64,000 nucleotides of DNA from Oxalobacter vibrioformis (GCF_027118995.1 NZ_CP098242.1:496001-560000), one strand, 5' to 3'; shown: positions 1 to 9,834, counted from the first letter of the stretch. A program made the numbers and translations. Notes: generated from the sequence alone by a model not told the origin.

Positions 1-3000
1 CAGGCGCATTGAATTCACCTGCTATGCTGAAATTGTGATTGCCCCAAGAAATGCGGACATGGCACACCCGGCTTTCAGCAAGCTTTTTGTGCAGACAGAA
101 ATCGTGCGGGAACACAAGGCAGTCATCAGCACAAGAAGGCCTCGCGCTGCCGGGGAAAAGCCACCGTATGCTTTTCATATGCTGGTGGCCCATGAAATGG
201 AGCAAACCGACATCTCGTACGAAACCAGCCGGCTGAAATTTATCGGCCGCGGCAATACCACCGCGAATCCGGCAGCACTCACCTCCTATGAACCACTCTC
301 CGAAAGCGAAGGATCTGTTTTAGATCCGGTTGCCGTGATCCGTCACCAGCTGACGCTGCCTCCTGGTGAATCAGTAACAATCGATTATGTCTGCGGGATA
401 GCGGATGACCGTGAAAACTGCATGCGGATGATCGAAAAATATGACGATATGAATTTGTCGGACCGGGCACTGGAACTGGCCTGGACGCATAGCCAGGTGC
501 TTTTGCACCAGTTGAATGCGGATGAATCCGATGCCCAGCTCTACGCCAGGCTGGCCGGCGCCATCCTGTATGCAAATCGCTCGCTCAGGGCAGAAAGCGG
601 CATTCTCATAAAGAACAACCGGGGACAGCAGGGGCTCTGGGGCTATGCCATTTCCGGCGATCTGCCTATCGTGCTGCTCCAGATACGTGATCAGGAAAAT
701 CTGGATATCGTGCGGCAAATGCTTCAGGCTCATGCCTACTGGTATCGGAAGGGGCTGCAGGTGGACCTGATTATCTGGAATGAAGACAACGCCGGATACC
801 GTCAAATGCTTCAGGAACAGATCATGGGCATGATCGCGGCCATCCATCCGGCCAACGAGATGAACCGCCCTGGCGGTATTTTCCTGAGACAGGCCGAGCA
901 TATATCTGCAGAGGACCGGATACTCATCTCATCTGTTGCACGGCTCATTATCTCCGATACCGATGGCCCGCTGGCGATGCAGATACAGACAGCTGAGCGG
1001 CCCGAGCGACGAAAATTTATCCCGCTGGCGCCAACCAGGAACTTTACGCCAAAAAGCTTCAACCGGATGCGCAATGACAATCTCCTGCTCTCTAACGGGA
1101 TAGGTGGATTTACGCCTGACGGCAAAGAGTATGTCATGATTGTCTCGAGGGAAAAGCAGACACCGGCTCCGTGGGTCAACATCCTTGCCAATCCGCATTT
1201 CGGCTGTGTCATATCGGAAAACGGACAATCCTACACCTGGCAGGATAACGCGCATGAATTCCGGCTGACCCCCTGGAGCAATGATCCGGTCAGCGATACC
1301 GGCGGAGAAGTATTCTATCTGCGTGATGAGGAAACCGGGCATTACTGGTCTCCGACCCCACTTCCGGCCTCGGGAAACGGAGAATACCGATGCCGTCATG
1401 GTTTCGGATACAGTGTATTCGAGCATGCGGAAGATGGCATTCACTCTGAACTCTGGGTTTACGTGGCACTGAATGCCAATATCAAGTATGCCGTCCTGAA
1501 AGTGAAAAATGAATCCGGATTCACCCGGCACCTTTCGGCAACAGGCTATGTGGAATGGGTGATGGGCGGGTTGCGTGAAAAAAACCAGATGCATGTCATC
1601 ACCGAAGCTGATCCGAAAACAGGCGCCATTTTTGCCAGAAATGCCTACAACACGGAATTTGCCGACCGGATTGCTTTTTTCGCAACAACCAGCCCAAGCC
1701 GGACCATTACCGGCAACCGCGCTGAATTCATCGGCCGCAACAGAACCCTGGCCAATCCTGTTGCCATGACAAGGGCACACCTGTCCAATCGCGTCGGAGC
1801 AGGTTACGACCCCTGCGGCGCCATTCACGTTCCGTTCACGCTGGAAAACGGGCAAGAACGGAATATCCAGTTCATGCTGGGAACAGCAGGAAGGCGCAGT
1901 GCCGATGCCAGCGAACTGGTTCAGCGTTTCAGCGGCAACAATGCGGCTGATGCCATCCTGATGCAGGTAACCAAGCACTGGGAACGTGTGCTCGGTGCGG
2001 TACAAGTGGAAACACCTGACAAGGCGCTGGATATGCTTGCCAATGGCTGGCTCATGTACCAGACAATTGCCTGTCGCCTCTGGGCCAGAAGCGGGTTTTA
2101 TCAGTCCGGCGGGGCTTTCGGCTTCCGGGATCAGTTGCAGGATGCCATGGCAACCATCCACACCGAGCCGCAACTGCTTCGGGACCAGATTCTTCTGCAT
2201 TCACAACACCAGTTTATCGAAGGGGATGTGCAGCACTGGTGGCATCCGCCTTCTGACAGAGGCGTAAGGACACACTGTTCGGACGATTACCTGTGGCTTC
2301 CGCTTTCGGTATGCCGATATATCAGGTCAACCGGCGACAGGGCGATTCTTGACGAAGTCACCGCTTTCCTTGAAGGACCTCCCGTACCCCAGGGGCAGGA
2401 TTCCTATTACGACATGCCGACCCGCTCCTCGCAAACCGGCACGATTTATGAACATTGTGTCCGTGCCATCAATCATGGCCTGCGCTTCGGGAAACATGGG
2501 CTGCCGCTGATCGGTTCCTGTGACTGGAATGATGGCATGGATAAAATCGGAGAACACGGCAAAGGCGAAAGCATCTGGCTTGGTTTTTTCCTCTACAGTA
2601 TTCTGCTCGACTTTGCGGCGCTTGCCGGCAGCCACGGTGACAGCAATTTTGCCGAAAAATGTGTGCAGGAAGCCGAAAGCCTCAAAAAACGCCTGAATGA
2701 TAATGGCTGGGATGGTGAGTGGTACCGGCGGGCATATTTTGACGATGGCACCCCTTTAGGCTCTGCCCAAAACGCCGAATGCAAAATCGACTCCATCTCG
2801 CAAAGCTGGTCGGTTCTGTCTGGGGCCGGCGATGAAAAGCGGGCAAAACAGGCAATGGATTCCTTAAATACCCGGCTCGTTCGGCGCGACAAAAAGCTGA
2901 TCCAGCTGCTTGATCCGCCATTTGACAAGTCTGACCTGAATCCGGGCTATATCAAGGGATATGTGCCGGGCGTAAGGGAAAACGGCGGGCAGTATACCCA

Positions 3001-3523
3001 TGCAGCCATCTGGGCAACCATGGCATTTGCCAGGCTGCATGACAACCGGCTGGCGTATGAGCTTTTCACCCTGATAAACCCGGTAAACCACAGCACGAAC
3101 CAGGAAGAAGCCGATATTTACAAGGTGGAGCCCTATGTCATCGCAGCTGATGTCTACGCGGTCTCACCTCACACCGGCAGAGGCGGCTGGACATGGTATA
3201 CCGGTTCATCCGGCTGGATGTATCGCCTCATACTGGAGTCACTCATCGGCATAACCCTGGAAAATGGCCGGCTGTGTTTCGATCCCTGCCTGCCGCCGCA
3301 ATGGAACAGGATCAGTATCACGTACCGGCATATCGAGAGTACCTACCGGATTGTCATTGAGCAGTCTGATACTTATTCTGAAACAGCGGTTTATCTTGAT
3401 GATGTCCAACAGCAAACCGCAGCCATCCCGCTTGTGAACGACCAGAAAGAACATCAGGTTCGTGTTACAACCGGAAAAAATAACGGGAGTCAGCAACCGG
3501 GAAGCAGCCTACTTTCTGCTTAA
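1..3523 (+). CDS. ndvB: Cyclic beta-1,2-glucan synthase, C-terminal part (partial, NdvB/ChvB-like)
   Basis: The reading frame is open to the first base, so the 5' part lies outside the window; about 1,170 C-terminal residues are seen. NdvB-type enzymes are very large inner-membrane proteins of roughly 2,800 residues that make osmoregulated periplasmic cyclic glucans. The visible part is the periplasmic half with two glycoamylase/GH94-type regions: beta-sandwich segments rich in FIGR/TANP-like repeats (FIGRGNTTANP near residue 70 and FIGRNRTLANP near 570), then an alpha-barrel with GSCDWNDGMDKIG, the GH94 general-acid region, and GSAQNAECKIDSISQSW. These parts are known to handle chain-length control by phosphorolysis. 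It ends at a normal TAA before a hairpin. The GTG at 35 is only the first start-like codon in the fragment, not a real start. Confidence 0.9.
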   Translation, partial: RRIEFTCYAEIVIAPRNADMAHPAFSKLFVQTEIVREHKAVISTRRPRAAGEKPPYAFHMLVAHEMEQTDISYETSRLKFIGRGNTTANPAALTSYEPLSESEGSVLDPVAVIRHQLTLPPGESVTIDYVCGIADDRENCMRMIEKYDDMNLSDRALELAWTHSQVLLHQLNADESDAQLYARLAGAILYANRSLRAESGILIKNNRGQQGLWGYAISGDLPIVLLQIRDQENLDIVRQMLQAHAYWYRKGLQVDLIIWNEDNAGYRQMLQEQIMGMIAAIHPANEMNRPGGIFLRQAEHISAEDRILISSVARLIISDTDGPLAMQIQTAERPERRKFIPLAPTRNFTPKSFNRMRNDNLLLSNGIGGFTPDGKEYVMIVSREKQTPAPWVNILANPHFGCVISENGQSYTWQDNAHEFRLTPWSNDPVSDTGGEVFYLRDEETGHYWSPTPLPASGNGEYRCRHGFGYSVFEHAEDGIHSELWVYVALNANIKYAVLKVKNESGFTRHLSATGYVEWVMGGLREKNQMHVITEADPKTGAIFARNAYNTEFADRIAFFATTSPSRTITGNRAEFIGRNRTLANPVAMTRAHLSNRVGAGYDPCGAIHVPFTLENGQERNIQFMLGTAGRRSADASELVQRFSGNNAADAILMQVTKHWERVLGAVQVETPDKALDMLANGWLMYQTIACRLWARSGFYQSGGAFGFRDQLQDAMATIHTEPQLLRDQILLHSQHQFIEGDVQHWWHPPSDRGVRTHCSDDYLWLPLSVCRYIRSTGDRAILDEVTAFLEGPPVPQGQDSYYDMPTRSSQTGTIYEHCVRAINHGLRFGKHGLPLIGSCDWNDGMDKIGEHGKGESIWLGFFLYSILLDFAALAGSHGDSNFAEKCVQEAESLKKRLNDNGWDGEWYRRAYFDDGTPLGSAQNAECKIDSISQSWSVLSGAGDEKRAKQAMDSLNTRLVRRDKKLIQLLDPPFDKSDLNPGYIKGYVPGVRENGGQYTHAAIWATMAFARLHDNRLAYELFTLINPVNHSTNQEEADIYKVEPYVIAADVYAVSPHTGRGGWTWYTGSSGWMYRLILESLIGITLENGRLCFDPCLPPQWNRISITYRHIESTYRIVIEQSDTYSETAVYLDDVQQQTAAIPLVNDQKEHQVRVTTGKNNGSQQPGSSLLSA

Positions 3524-3534
3524 AGATGGTTTTT

Positions 3535-3574
3535 CCGGCGGGACCTGTTTTTATTTGAAACAGCTCCCGCCCGG
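3535..3574 (+). terminator. Hairpin after the glucan synthase gene
   Basis: CCGGCGGGACCTGTTT and AAACAGCTCCCGCCCGG pair around a 7-nt loop with one bulge and one mismatch, 12 bp after the stop codon. No T-run follows, so it may be a weak or mRNA-stabilising structure. Confidence 0.5.
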
Positions 3575-3639
3575 CAGCATGACTTTCCGAAGCAAAACTG
3601 TCACAATAAGTCACTTGTTCCATCACAAAAGTAGCTGAC

Positions 3640-4578
3640 ATGAGCAAGATTTCCGCATCGCCTGTTATCAACCGGGTTGTCTTCATTGTACTGCTTGTCC
3701 TCTGCCTGGCTCCCTTTATTACCACCGCCATGGCGCTTTTACTGGGCGTGTTTTTTGCCTTGTTTTTTACCCATCCCTATCCTCAGCTGAGCAAAACCGT
3801 TTCCAGGCATCTCCTCCAGATTTCCATTGTCGGTCTTGGCTTCGGCATGAATCTGTTTGAATCGCTCAAGACGGGACGCGATGGCATTCTTTTTACCATC
3901 GTCTCGGTTTTTGGCGTCCTCTTTTCAGGCATGTTGATCGGAAAATGGCTGAAGCTGGACCGTATCATCGCTTATCTGGTTGCCGCCGGTACGGCTATTT
4001 GCGGAGGGAGCGCCATTGCCGCCGTTGCCCCTATTGTCAGGGCAAAAGACAGTGAAATATCCGTTTCCATCGGCACCGTTTTCATCCTGAATGCTGTGGC
4101 ACTGCTGATCTTTCCGTCGATCGGCCATTTTTTCAATCTCTCGCAAAGCGAATTTGGCACCTGGGCTGCCATTGCCATCCACGACACATCATCCGTCGTT
4201 GGCGCAGGCGCTGCCTATGGAGAAGACGCCCTCAAAATTGCCACCACCATCAAGCTGACACGCGCCCTCTGGATTATCCCGCTTTGCATTGTCACCGCAC
4301 TGCTTTTCCGGGAAAAAACCCAAAAGATGTACAAGCCGTGGTTTATTCTCTTTTTCATCATCGCCATGCTGATCAATACCTTCTTTCCCTTGCCGGGAAT
4401 GATCGGTGACAATATCATCGGGCTTGCCAAAAAAGGTTTCACCATGACACTCTTTCTCATCGGCACCGATATCTCTCTTGAAACCCTGAAAAAAGTCGGC
4501 CCGAAAGCCTTTATCTTTGGCATAATCCTCTGGATTATCATCAGCCTGTCCAGTTTTGCCGTTGTTGTGCTGACATAA
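3640..4578 (+). CDS. YeiH/UPF0324 family membrane protein, putative sulfate/anion exporter
   Basis: A 312-residue polytopic inner-membrane protein with about ten hydrophobic segments. The glycine-rich stretches IVGLGFGMNLFES, AAGTAICGGSAIAAVAPI and IHDTSSVVGAGAAYG are typical of the YeiH/PSE (putative sulfate exporter) family. Length is normal for the family (about 310-350). Substrate is not established for most members. It follows the glucan synthase after a hairpin and stands alone, with an inverted-repeat element starting right at its stop codon. Confidence 0.85.
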   Translation: MSKISASPVINRVVFIVLLVLCLAPFITTAMALLLGVFFALFFTHPYPQLSKTVSRHLLQISIVGLGFGMNLFESLKTGRDGILFTIVSVFGVLFSGMLIGKWLKLDRIIAYLVAAGTAICGGSAIAAVAPIVRAKDSEISVSIGTVFILNAVALLIFPSIGHFFNLSQSEFGTWAAIAIHDTSSVVGAGAAYGEDALKIATTIKLTRALWIIPLCIVTALLFREKTQKMYKPWFILFFIIAMLINTFFPLPGMIGDNIIGLAKKGFTMTLFLIGTDISLETLKKVGPKAFIFGIILWIIISLSSFAVVVLT

Positions 4579-4668
4579 GGAACCGCTGATTAATGCGTTT
4601 TGTGAGATAAGGTGCAAGACACACGGCGCGCAGCAATTCGTTCACAAGGCACATTAATCAGCGGTTCC
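4579..4668. repeat. 90-bp MITE-like element with perfect 17-bp terminal inverted repeats
   Basis: GGAACCGCTGATTAATG (4579-4595) is the exact reverse complement of CATTAATCAGCGGTTCC (4652-4668). The 56-bp centre has no coding potential. The element begins directly after the stop of the YeiH-type gene and could also act as its terminator. I found no second copy in the window. It has the look of a small non-autonomous mobile element. Confidence 0.6.
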
Positions 4669-4728
4669 ATAACCGCATGTGATGGTATATATTGTCGGCA
4701 GAACAAAATAGTCAGACACAGGACCCAT

Positions 4729-5199
4729 ATGAGAGATACGGCATTAGAAGAAGACGAGGAAAGCTGGTACCACGCCAATTCAACGCCCATGATGAGCCGG
4801 ATGCTGCCGCTGCTGACATGGAACCAGGCGGAAAAGTGGACCGAACTGCTCGATAATTTCAAGCCTGCTGATGCCAGAATATGGATTCCCTGTCTCATCG
4901 TGCACGGACCACGCGCCTTTGCCCTGACCGTTACCGACGAAAGCATGTACAATCCTGCCGCGCCGCGCTCCTTTGCCAGCGGGGATTATATTTATGTGGA
5001 TCCGGATGCCGGGATTTCCCACGAAAGCATCATCGTCGTCAAACGGGACAATGGCAACCTGGTTTTCAGGCAACTGATCGTCGAACCCGACGGCAAAGCC
5101 CTATTCAAGGCCATCAACCCTGACTGGCCGGAAGCGCCTTTTGAAGCCAGAAGAGAAACCGAAATCTGTGGTGTTGTCATTGGCAAGACCCTGCCCTGA
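4729..5199 (+). CDS. S24 (LexA/UmuD-like) peptidase domain protein without HTH
   Basis: 156 residues from the ATG at 4729; a longer frame upstream runs into the inverted-repeat element and is not likely to be translated. The protein has the S24 fold: a TDESMYNP segment with the nucleophile serine, then SGDYIYVDP, and a VVKRDNG segment with the catalytic lysine, followed by the FRQL...FKAINP strand pair. LexA-like repressors normally have an N-terminal helix-turn-helix; here the N-terminus is only about 50 residues of acidic and aromatic sequence without one. It may be a stand-alone regulator remnant or a UmuD-like protein; there is no UmuC next to it. Confidence 0.75.
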   Translation: MRDTALEEDEESWYHANSTPMMSRMLPLLTWNQAEKWTELLDNFKPADARIWIPCLIVHGPRAFALTVTDESMYNPAAPRSFASGDYIYVDPDAGISHESIIVVKRDNGNLVFRQLIVEPDGKALFKAINPDWPEAPFEARRETEICGVVIGKTLP

Positions 5200-5223
5200 C
5201 ACAACCGGACAGTGAAAGTGCAC

Positions 5224-5502
5224 ATGAGCAAGAAAATCGATCACCTCCTCGAATATTTCAGCCTGCTTCAGGTCATGGCAACAGCAGGAAAAACCCATGC
5301 GGCCATTATCCATTGTCTTGGTGTTCTGGCTGACGGCGCCGAGTTTCGTGAAAATTACCATGAACACTTCCTTGAGAGCCTCAAGATGGCCATGATGGAT
5401 TCGCAGGAAACCCTGAAACAACTGGAAAAAGCCGAGATCCGTCTTAACAAGCATCACAGCGATGTGCTTTCAGGTACCCCGCCGTCCAGCCAAAGCCACT
5501 GA
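5224..5502 (+). CDS. Small hypothetical protein
   Basis: A 92-residue mostly alpha-helical protein (starts MSKKIDHLLEYFSLLQ) that I do not recognise. A GTG at 5212 would add four residues; the ATG at 5224 is preferred, although no strong ribosome site is visible for either. It lies 24 bp after the S24-like gene and 12 bp before exonuclease III on the same strand, so the three may be co-transcribed. It has no signal peptide, membrane segment or cysteine cluster. Confidence 0.55.
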   Translation: MSKKIDHLLEYFSLLQVMATAGKTHAAIIHCLGVLADGAEFRENYHEHFLESLKMAMMDSQETLKQLEKAEIRLNKHHSDVLSGTPPSSQSH

Positions 5503-5514
5503 TTCGTCTTTTTC

Positions 5515-6282
5515 ATGAAACTTGCCACCTGGAATGTCAATTCGCTCAGGGTTCGCCTGCCCCAGGTGCTTGACTGGCTGAAAGCCCATCCGGTTGATGT
5601 ACTCTGCCTGCAGGAAACCAAGATCACCGATGACAGATTTCCCTTTATGGAACTGGCTGCAGCAGGTTATGAAGCCGTCACTGCCGGACAGAAAACCTAT
5701 AATGGTGTCGCTATCCTGTCCAGGCACCCGCTTTCTGATGTCGTCCGAAACAACCCCTTGTATGTGGATGACCAGCAGCGGATTATTGCTGCGACCCTTT
5801 CAGATATCCGCGTCATCTGCGCGTATGTGCCAAACGGTCAGGCGCCTGCCACGGAAAAGTATGCCTACAAGCTGGCATGGCTGTCTGCCTTTCACGACTG
5901 GGTTGAACAGGAAAAACACCAGCACCCCCGGCTGGCCATACTGGGAGACTACAACATTGCACCTGAAAACCGTGATGTTCATGACCCGGCAGCATGGGAA
6001 GGCCATGCACTGGTCTCACCCCCTGAAAGAGACGCTTTTTCCCGCCTGACGGCCCTGGGTCTCAAAGACGCCTACCGCCTCTTTGAACAGCCGGAAAGCG
6101 GATACAGCTGGTGGGATTACCGGCAGGCGGCTTTCAGACGTGACATGGGGTTGCGCATTGACCATATTCTCCTCTCGGAAGCCCTTTCGAAACAATGCAC
6201 AGGATGCACCATCGACCGGGAACCCAGAAGCTGGGCCCAGCCATCTGACCACGCGCCGGTCATTGCTGAACTCAAACCGTAA
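5515..6282 (+). CDS. xth: Exodeoxyribonuclease III (AP endonuclease)
   Basis: 255 residues, the usual length for ExoIII/ExoA. It starts MKLATWNVNSLRVRL, where the Asn binds metal, and has VLCLQETKI with the metal-binding Glu near residue 34, GDYNIAPENRDVHD with catalytic Asp/Asn, and the C-terminal LRIDHILLS and SDHAPV motifs. Known role: cleavage at abasic sites and 3' to 5' removal of blocked ends in base-excision repair, in the cytoplasm. It precedes prfB by about 100 bp, where a new promoter-like TATAAT occurs. Confidence 0.95.
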   Translation: MKLATWNVNSLRVRLPQVLDWLKAHPVDVLCLQETKITDDRFPFMELAAAGYEAVTAGQKTYNGVAILSRHPLSDVVRNNPLYVDDQQRIIAATLSDIRVICAYVPNGQAPATEKYAYKLAWLSAFHDWVEQEKHQHPRLAILGDYNIAPENRDVHDPAAWEGHALVSPPERDAFSRLTALGLKDAYRLFEQPESGYSWWDYRQAAFRRDMGLRIDHILLSEALSKQCTGCTIDREPRSWAQPSDHAPVIAELKP

Positions 6283-6331
6283 AATCGCAAAAACCCGGCG
6301 GTTCTTTTCCCTTTCCCTTCCAGAGCTCAGG

Positions 6332-6337
6332 TATAAT
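6332..6337 (+). promoter_or_regulatory. Possible -10 element for prfB
   Basis: A perfect TATAAT lies 42 bp before the prfB start. No good -35 hexamer is seen 16-18 bp upstream, so this is only a suggestion. Confidence 0.3.
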
Positions 6338-6378
6338 ATTTGATTGACCAAAATTACTCTAAAAGACTGAAAATCATT

Positions 6379-7483
6379 ATGGAAGCGGAACGCCTCAACA
6401 CCATCTCCCATCTGCTCAATGACCTCGTCGGGCGCGAAGCCGCCTTACGGAGGTATCTTTGACTTCGCTGAGAAGTCAGACAAACTCGAACAGGTAAATG
6501 CCGAACTCGAAGACCCGAACATCTGGAATGACCAGAAACATGCCCAGGACCTCGGGAAAGAAAAAAAATCACTCGAACTGGTTGTCCATACCCTGACCCG
6601 CCTCCAATCCGAATTGCAGGATGCCGGTGAACTTTTCACCATGGCGCGTGAGGAAAACGATGTTGATACGCTTGGCGCTGTCGAATCCGATATCCATGCG
6701 CTTGAAAAAGAGATTGAAAACATGGAGTTTTTGCGCATGTTTTCCAATCCGATGGATACCAACAACTGTTTCATCGATATCCAGGCCGGTGCCGGCGGAA
6801 CAGAGGCGCAGGACTGGGCATCCATGATTCTTCGCCAGTATCTCCGTTACTGCGAGCGCAAGGGTTTCAAGACGGAAATTCTCGACATTTCCGATGGAGA
6901 TGTTGCCGGTATCAAAACCGCCACCATCAAGGTGGAAGGGGAATATGCCTATGGCTACCTGCGAACGGAAACCGGTGTGCACCGGCTTGTCCGCAAATCC
7001 CCTTTTGATTCAAACCATGGTCGCCACACTTCATTCTGCAGCCTTTTTGTCTACCCGGAAGTGGATGATTCCATCGAAATCGATATCAACCCCGCGGATG
7101 TCCGTGTCGATACCTACCGTGCCTCAGGCGCAGGCGGCCAGCACATCAACAAGACCGATTCAGCTGTGCGTCTGACCCATATCCCGACAGGTATTGTCGT
7201 GCAATGCCAGAATGACCGAAGCCAGCACAGAAACCGTGCAGAAGCCTGGGAGATGCTGAAATCCCGCCTGTATGAGCAGGAACTGCGCAAACGCATGAGC
7301 GAGCAGCAAAAGCTGGAGGATTCCAAAACCGACGTCGGCTGGGGACACCAGATACGGTCTTATGTACTGGACCAGTCCCGTATCAAGGATTTACGCACCA
7401 ACTTTGAAACCGGAAACACCAAGGCCGTCCTTGACGGCGAGCTGGATGAATTCATTGCCGAATCCCTCAAGCAGGGCATATAA
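6379..7483 (+). CDS. prfB: Peptide chain release factor 2 (programmed +1 frameshift)
   Basis: The gene starts at the ATG at 6379, reaches an in-frame TGA at codon 28 (6460-6462) and continues in the +1 frame from GAC at 6461, giving about 367 residues, normal for RF2. The slippery site CTT TGA C with an upstream SD-like CGGAGG is the classical autoregulatory RF2 signal: when RF2 is scarce, ribosomes shift and make more. The SPF tripeptide (RKSPFDSN) that reads UGA/UAA and the GGQ motif (GAGGQHINK) that triggers hydrolysis are both present. lysS follows 38 bp later, as in E. coli. Confidence 0.96.
6448..6463 (+). promoter_or_regulatory. RF2 programmed +1 frameshift site
   Basis: CGGAGGTATCTTTGAC: an SD-like CGGAGG placed three bases before CTT, then the in-frame stop TGA followed by C, a poor termination context. 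This matches the known E. coli prfB recoding signal. Confidence 0.95.
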
Positions 7484-7521
7484 GACAACACTTTTATTTT
7501 ATTTTCACTCTGTACCGCATC

Positions 7522-9081
7522 ATGACATCGCAAAACAAACCGTCCGCAGCAGCAGAAGGAGAAGAGGCGCAATCCGCCGCTCCTGCAGCTGATGAAAACT
7601 CGATCATCGCAGAACGCCGCAACAAACTGGCTGCCATCAGGCAGCAGGGAGTGGCATTTCCCAATGACTTCAGCCCCAAAAACAAGGCTGCGGATCTGCA
7701 TGAAAAGTATGACGGCAAGGACAAGGAGGCGCTGGAATCCGAAGCCATTCACGTCAGTGTGGCCGGGCGCATGATGTTAAAACGCGTGATGGGGAAAGCG
7801 TCTTTTGCAACACTGATGGATGCATCCGGTTCACTGTCAGATGGCCGCATCCAGCTTTTCATTACCGATGGCACAACCGGCCATGAGGCGCACGAGGCTT
7901 TCAAGCATTACGATATCGGCGACATTCTGGGCGCGGAAGGCACCCTTTTCAAAACCAAGACCGGCGAGCTTTCGGTCCGGGTGAGCAATCTGCGCCTCCT
8001 GACCAAGTCGCTCCGCCCGCTTCCCGACAAGTTCCACGGTCTGGTTGACCAGGAAATCAAGTACCGCCAGCGTTATGTCGATCTCATCATGAATGAGGAG
8101 ACGCGGCAGACATTCAAGGCCAGAACGGCAGCCATATCCTCCATCCGCCATTTCATGGAGCAGCATGGTTTTATGGAAGTCGAAACCCCGATGCTCCAGG
8201 CCATCCCCGGTGGTGCGGCTGCCAAGCCTTTCATTACCCACCACAATGCGCTCGATATGCAGATGTTCATGCGGATTGCCCCGGAACTCTACCTGAAACG
8301 CCTGCTTGTTGGCGGATTCGAGCGGGTATTTGAAATCAACCGCAACTTCCGCAATGAAGGCGTCTCCCCGCGTCATAATCCGGAATTCACCATGATGGAA
8401 TACTATGCCGCCTATGTGGATTACCAATGGCTGATGGACTTTACCGAAGCCATCATCCGCCAGGCAGTGATTGACGCGCACGGTACCCCCATCCTGAATT
8501 ACCAGGACCGGGAAATTGATTTTTCAAAACCTTTTGAGCGCCTCACCATTATTGAAGCCATCAACAAGTATGCACCACAATACACGACCGAGCAGCTCCA
8601 TGATGTCACCTTCCTTCAGAAAGAACTCCTGACATTCGGCGTCAAGCCATTTACCGGTGCAGGCACTGGTGCCCTGCAACTGGCGCTTTTTGAGGAAACA
8701 GCAGAAGCCCAGCTGTGGAATCCCTGCTATATCATCGACTATCCTGTCGAAGTCTCTCCACTTGCAAGAGCATCTGATACCCGGGAAGGTATCACCGAGC
8801 GTTTTGAACTCTTTATTGCAGGACGTGAAATTGCCAATGGCTTTTCAGAATTGAATGACGCGGAAGACCAGGCGGCCCGTTTCATGGCACAGGTCGAGGC
8901 AAAAAATGCGGGTGATGAAGAAGCCATGTACTACGACGCCGATTTTGTACGTGCCCTTGAATACGGCATGCCGCCTGCCGGCGGCTGCGGCATCGGTATC
9001 GATCGCCTGATCATGCTGATCACCGATTCGCCGAATATTCGTGATGTTATTCTCTTTCCGCACATGAGACGGGAAGATTAA
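7522..9081 (+). CDS. lysS: Lysyl-tRNA synthetase, class II
   Basis: 519 residues. A roughly 30-residue Ala/Glu-rich N-terminal tail precedes the OB-fold anticodon-binding domain ([16 protein letters not shown]). The class II core follows: motif 1 around MEVETPMLQ, motif 2 [20 protein letters not shown] and motif 3 [12 protein letters not shown] near the C-terminus. It charges tRNA-Lys in the cytoplasm. It lies 38 bp after prfB and is probably co-transcribed with it. A perfect 19-bp hairpin begins right at its stop. Confidence 0.97.
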   Translation: MTSQNKPSAAAEGEEAQSAAPAADENSIIAERRNKLAAIRQQGVAFPNDFSPKNKAADLHEKYDGKDKEALESEAIHVSVAGRMMLKRVMGKASFATLMDASGSLSDGRIQLFITDGTTGHEAHEAFKHYDIGDILGAEGTLFKTKTGELSVRVSNLRLLTKSLRPLPDKFHGLVDQEIKYRQRYVDLIMNEETRQTFKARTAAISSIRHFMEQHGFMEVETPMLQAIPGGAAAKPFITHHNALDMQMFMRIAPELYLKRLLVGGFERVFEINRNFRNEGVSPRHNPEFTMMEYYAAYVDYQWLMDFTEAIIRQAVIDAHGTPILNYQDREIDFSKPFERLTIIEAINKYAPQYTTEQLHDVTFLQKELLTFGVKPFTGAGTGALQLALFEETAEAQLWNPCYIIDYPVEVSPLARASDTREGITERFELFIAGREIANGFSELNDAEDQAARFMAQVEAKNAGDEEAMYYDADFVRALEYGMPPAGGCGIGIDRLIMLITDSPNIRDVILFPHMRRED

Positions 9082-9128
9082 GTTCTGCCCTCATTAATTT
9101 GCCTGCTGCAAATTAATGAGGGCAGAAC
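9082..9128. terminator. Perfect 19-bp hairpin after lysS
   Basis: GTTCTGCCCTCATTAATTT and its exact complement flank a 9-nt loop (GCCTGCTGC), beginning directly after the stop codon. No T-run follows. It is unusually long and perfect for a terminator. Confidence 0.65.
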
Positions 9129-9265
9129 CTAAATGTCCTGAAATAGGTTTATATCAAAGCCCGACTCTCTTCCAGATTCGATAATCAGCAGCATCGATAC
9201 GTTTTCTGTCACTCAGGCCGTATCATCTGCTGATTTACCGCAATCTCTATTGGAAAGGAAATAAC

Positions 9266-9763
9266 ATGAAAAAGCTCTTAATCGGCCTGGCGGCTTTCGG
9301 CATCATCCTTGCCGGCTGCCAGAAAAAAGAAGCCCCTGCGCCGAAACCTGCCGCGCAGGAAACCCAGCCTGCAGCGCAAACGGCACCCACCCCGCCAACC
9401 GATGTTGTTGTGGAAAAGGTCTATGAAGGCATACTGCCATGCGCGGACTGCTCTGGCATCAAAACCCGGGTAAAGATCAGCGGGAAAGAAGGGGATGCCT
9501 CCACGAAGATGTTCGAGCAGACGATGACCTATATGGGCAAGGAGCCGAATAATGTTTTTGTGGAAAAAGGCAACTACACCATCCAGCGCGGTATGGGTAA
9601 TGACAGCAATGCGGTCGTCTATATCTTCAATCCTGAAAAAGCCAAGGATGACCAGTATTATTACGCGGTTTACAGCAATGACCCCAATACGCTGTACTCT
9701 CTTGACCGTGACATGAAAAAAATTGAATCCGACCTGAACTATGCATTAAAATTGACGAACTGA
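9266..9763 (+). CDS. NlpE-like lipoprotein
   Basis: 165 residues with a lipoprotein signal (lipobox ILAGC, Cys near residue 18) and then a Pro/Ala/Gln-rich linker. The mature part has EGILPCADCSGIKTRVKI, the CxxC-bearing motif of the NlpE N-terminal domain (copper resistance/surface-sensing lipoproteins). Only the N-terminal NlpE domain is present; the OB-fold C-terminal half of E. coli NlpE is missing. Members sit in the outer membrane facing the periplasm. A good AGGAAA ribosome site precedes the ATG. No Cpx-type sensor lies nearby, so its job is inferred only from the domain. Confidence 0.8.
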   Translation: MKKLLIGLAAFGIILAGCQKKEAPAPKPAAQETQPAAQTAPTPPTDVVVEKVYEGILPCADCSGIKTRVKISGKEGDASTKMFEQTMTYMGKEPNNVFVEKGNYTIQRGMGNDSNAVVYIFNPEKAKDDQYYYAVYSNDPNTLYSLDRDMKKIESDLNYALKLTN

Positions 9764-9776
9764 TTTTAATGCGTTC

Positions 9777-9807
9777 CACAGGATGCCTGTCAACCAGGCA
9801 TCCTGTG
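9777..9807. terminator. Hairpin after the NlpE-like gene
   Basis: CACAGGATGCCTG and CAGGCATCCTGTG form a perfect 13-bp stem with a 5-nt loop, 14 bp after the stop. Confidence 0.65.
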
Positions 9808-9834
9808 TGACAGAAAAGGCAGCAGGATAGCAGG

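Noticed and set aside
929..2200. Long minus-strand frame (423 codons) opposite the glucan synthase gene
   Set aside because: It is a shadow of the strongly supported plus-strand gene and has no recognisable domain.
4612..4728. N-terminal extension of the S24-like protein
   Set aside because: It begins inside the inverted-repeat element; the ATG at 4729 gives a sensible domain length.
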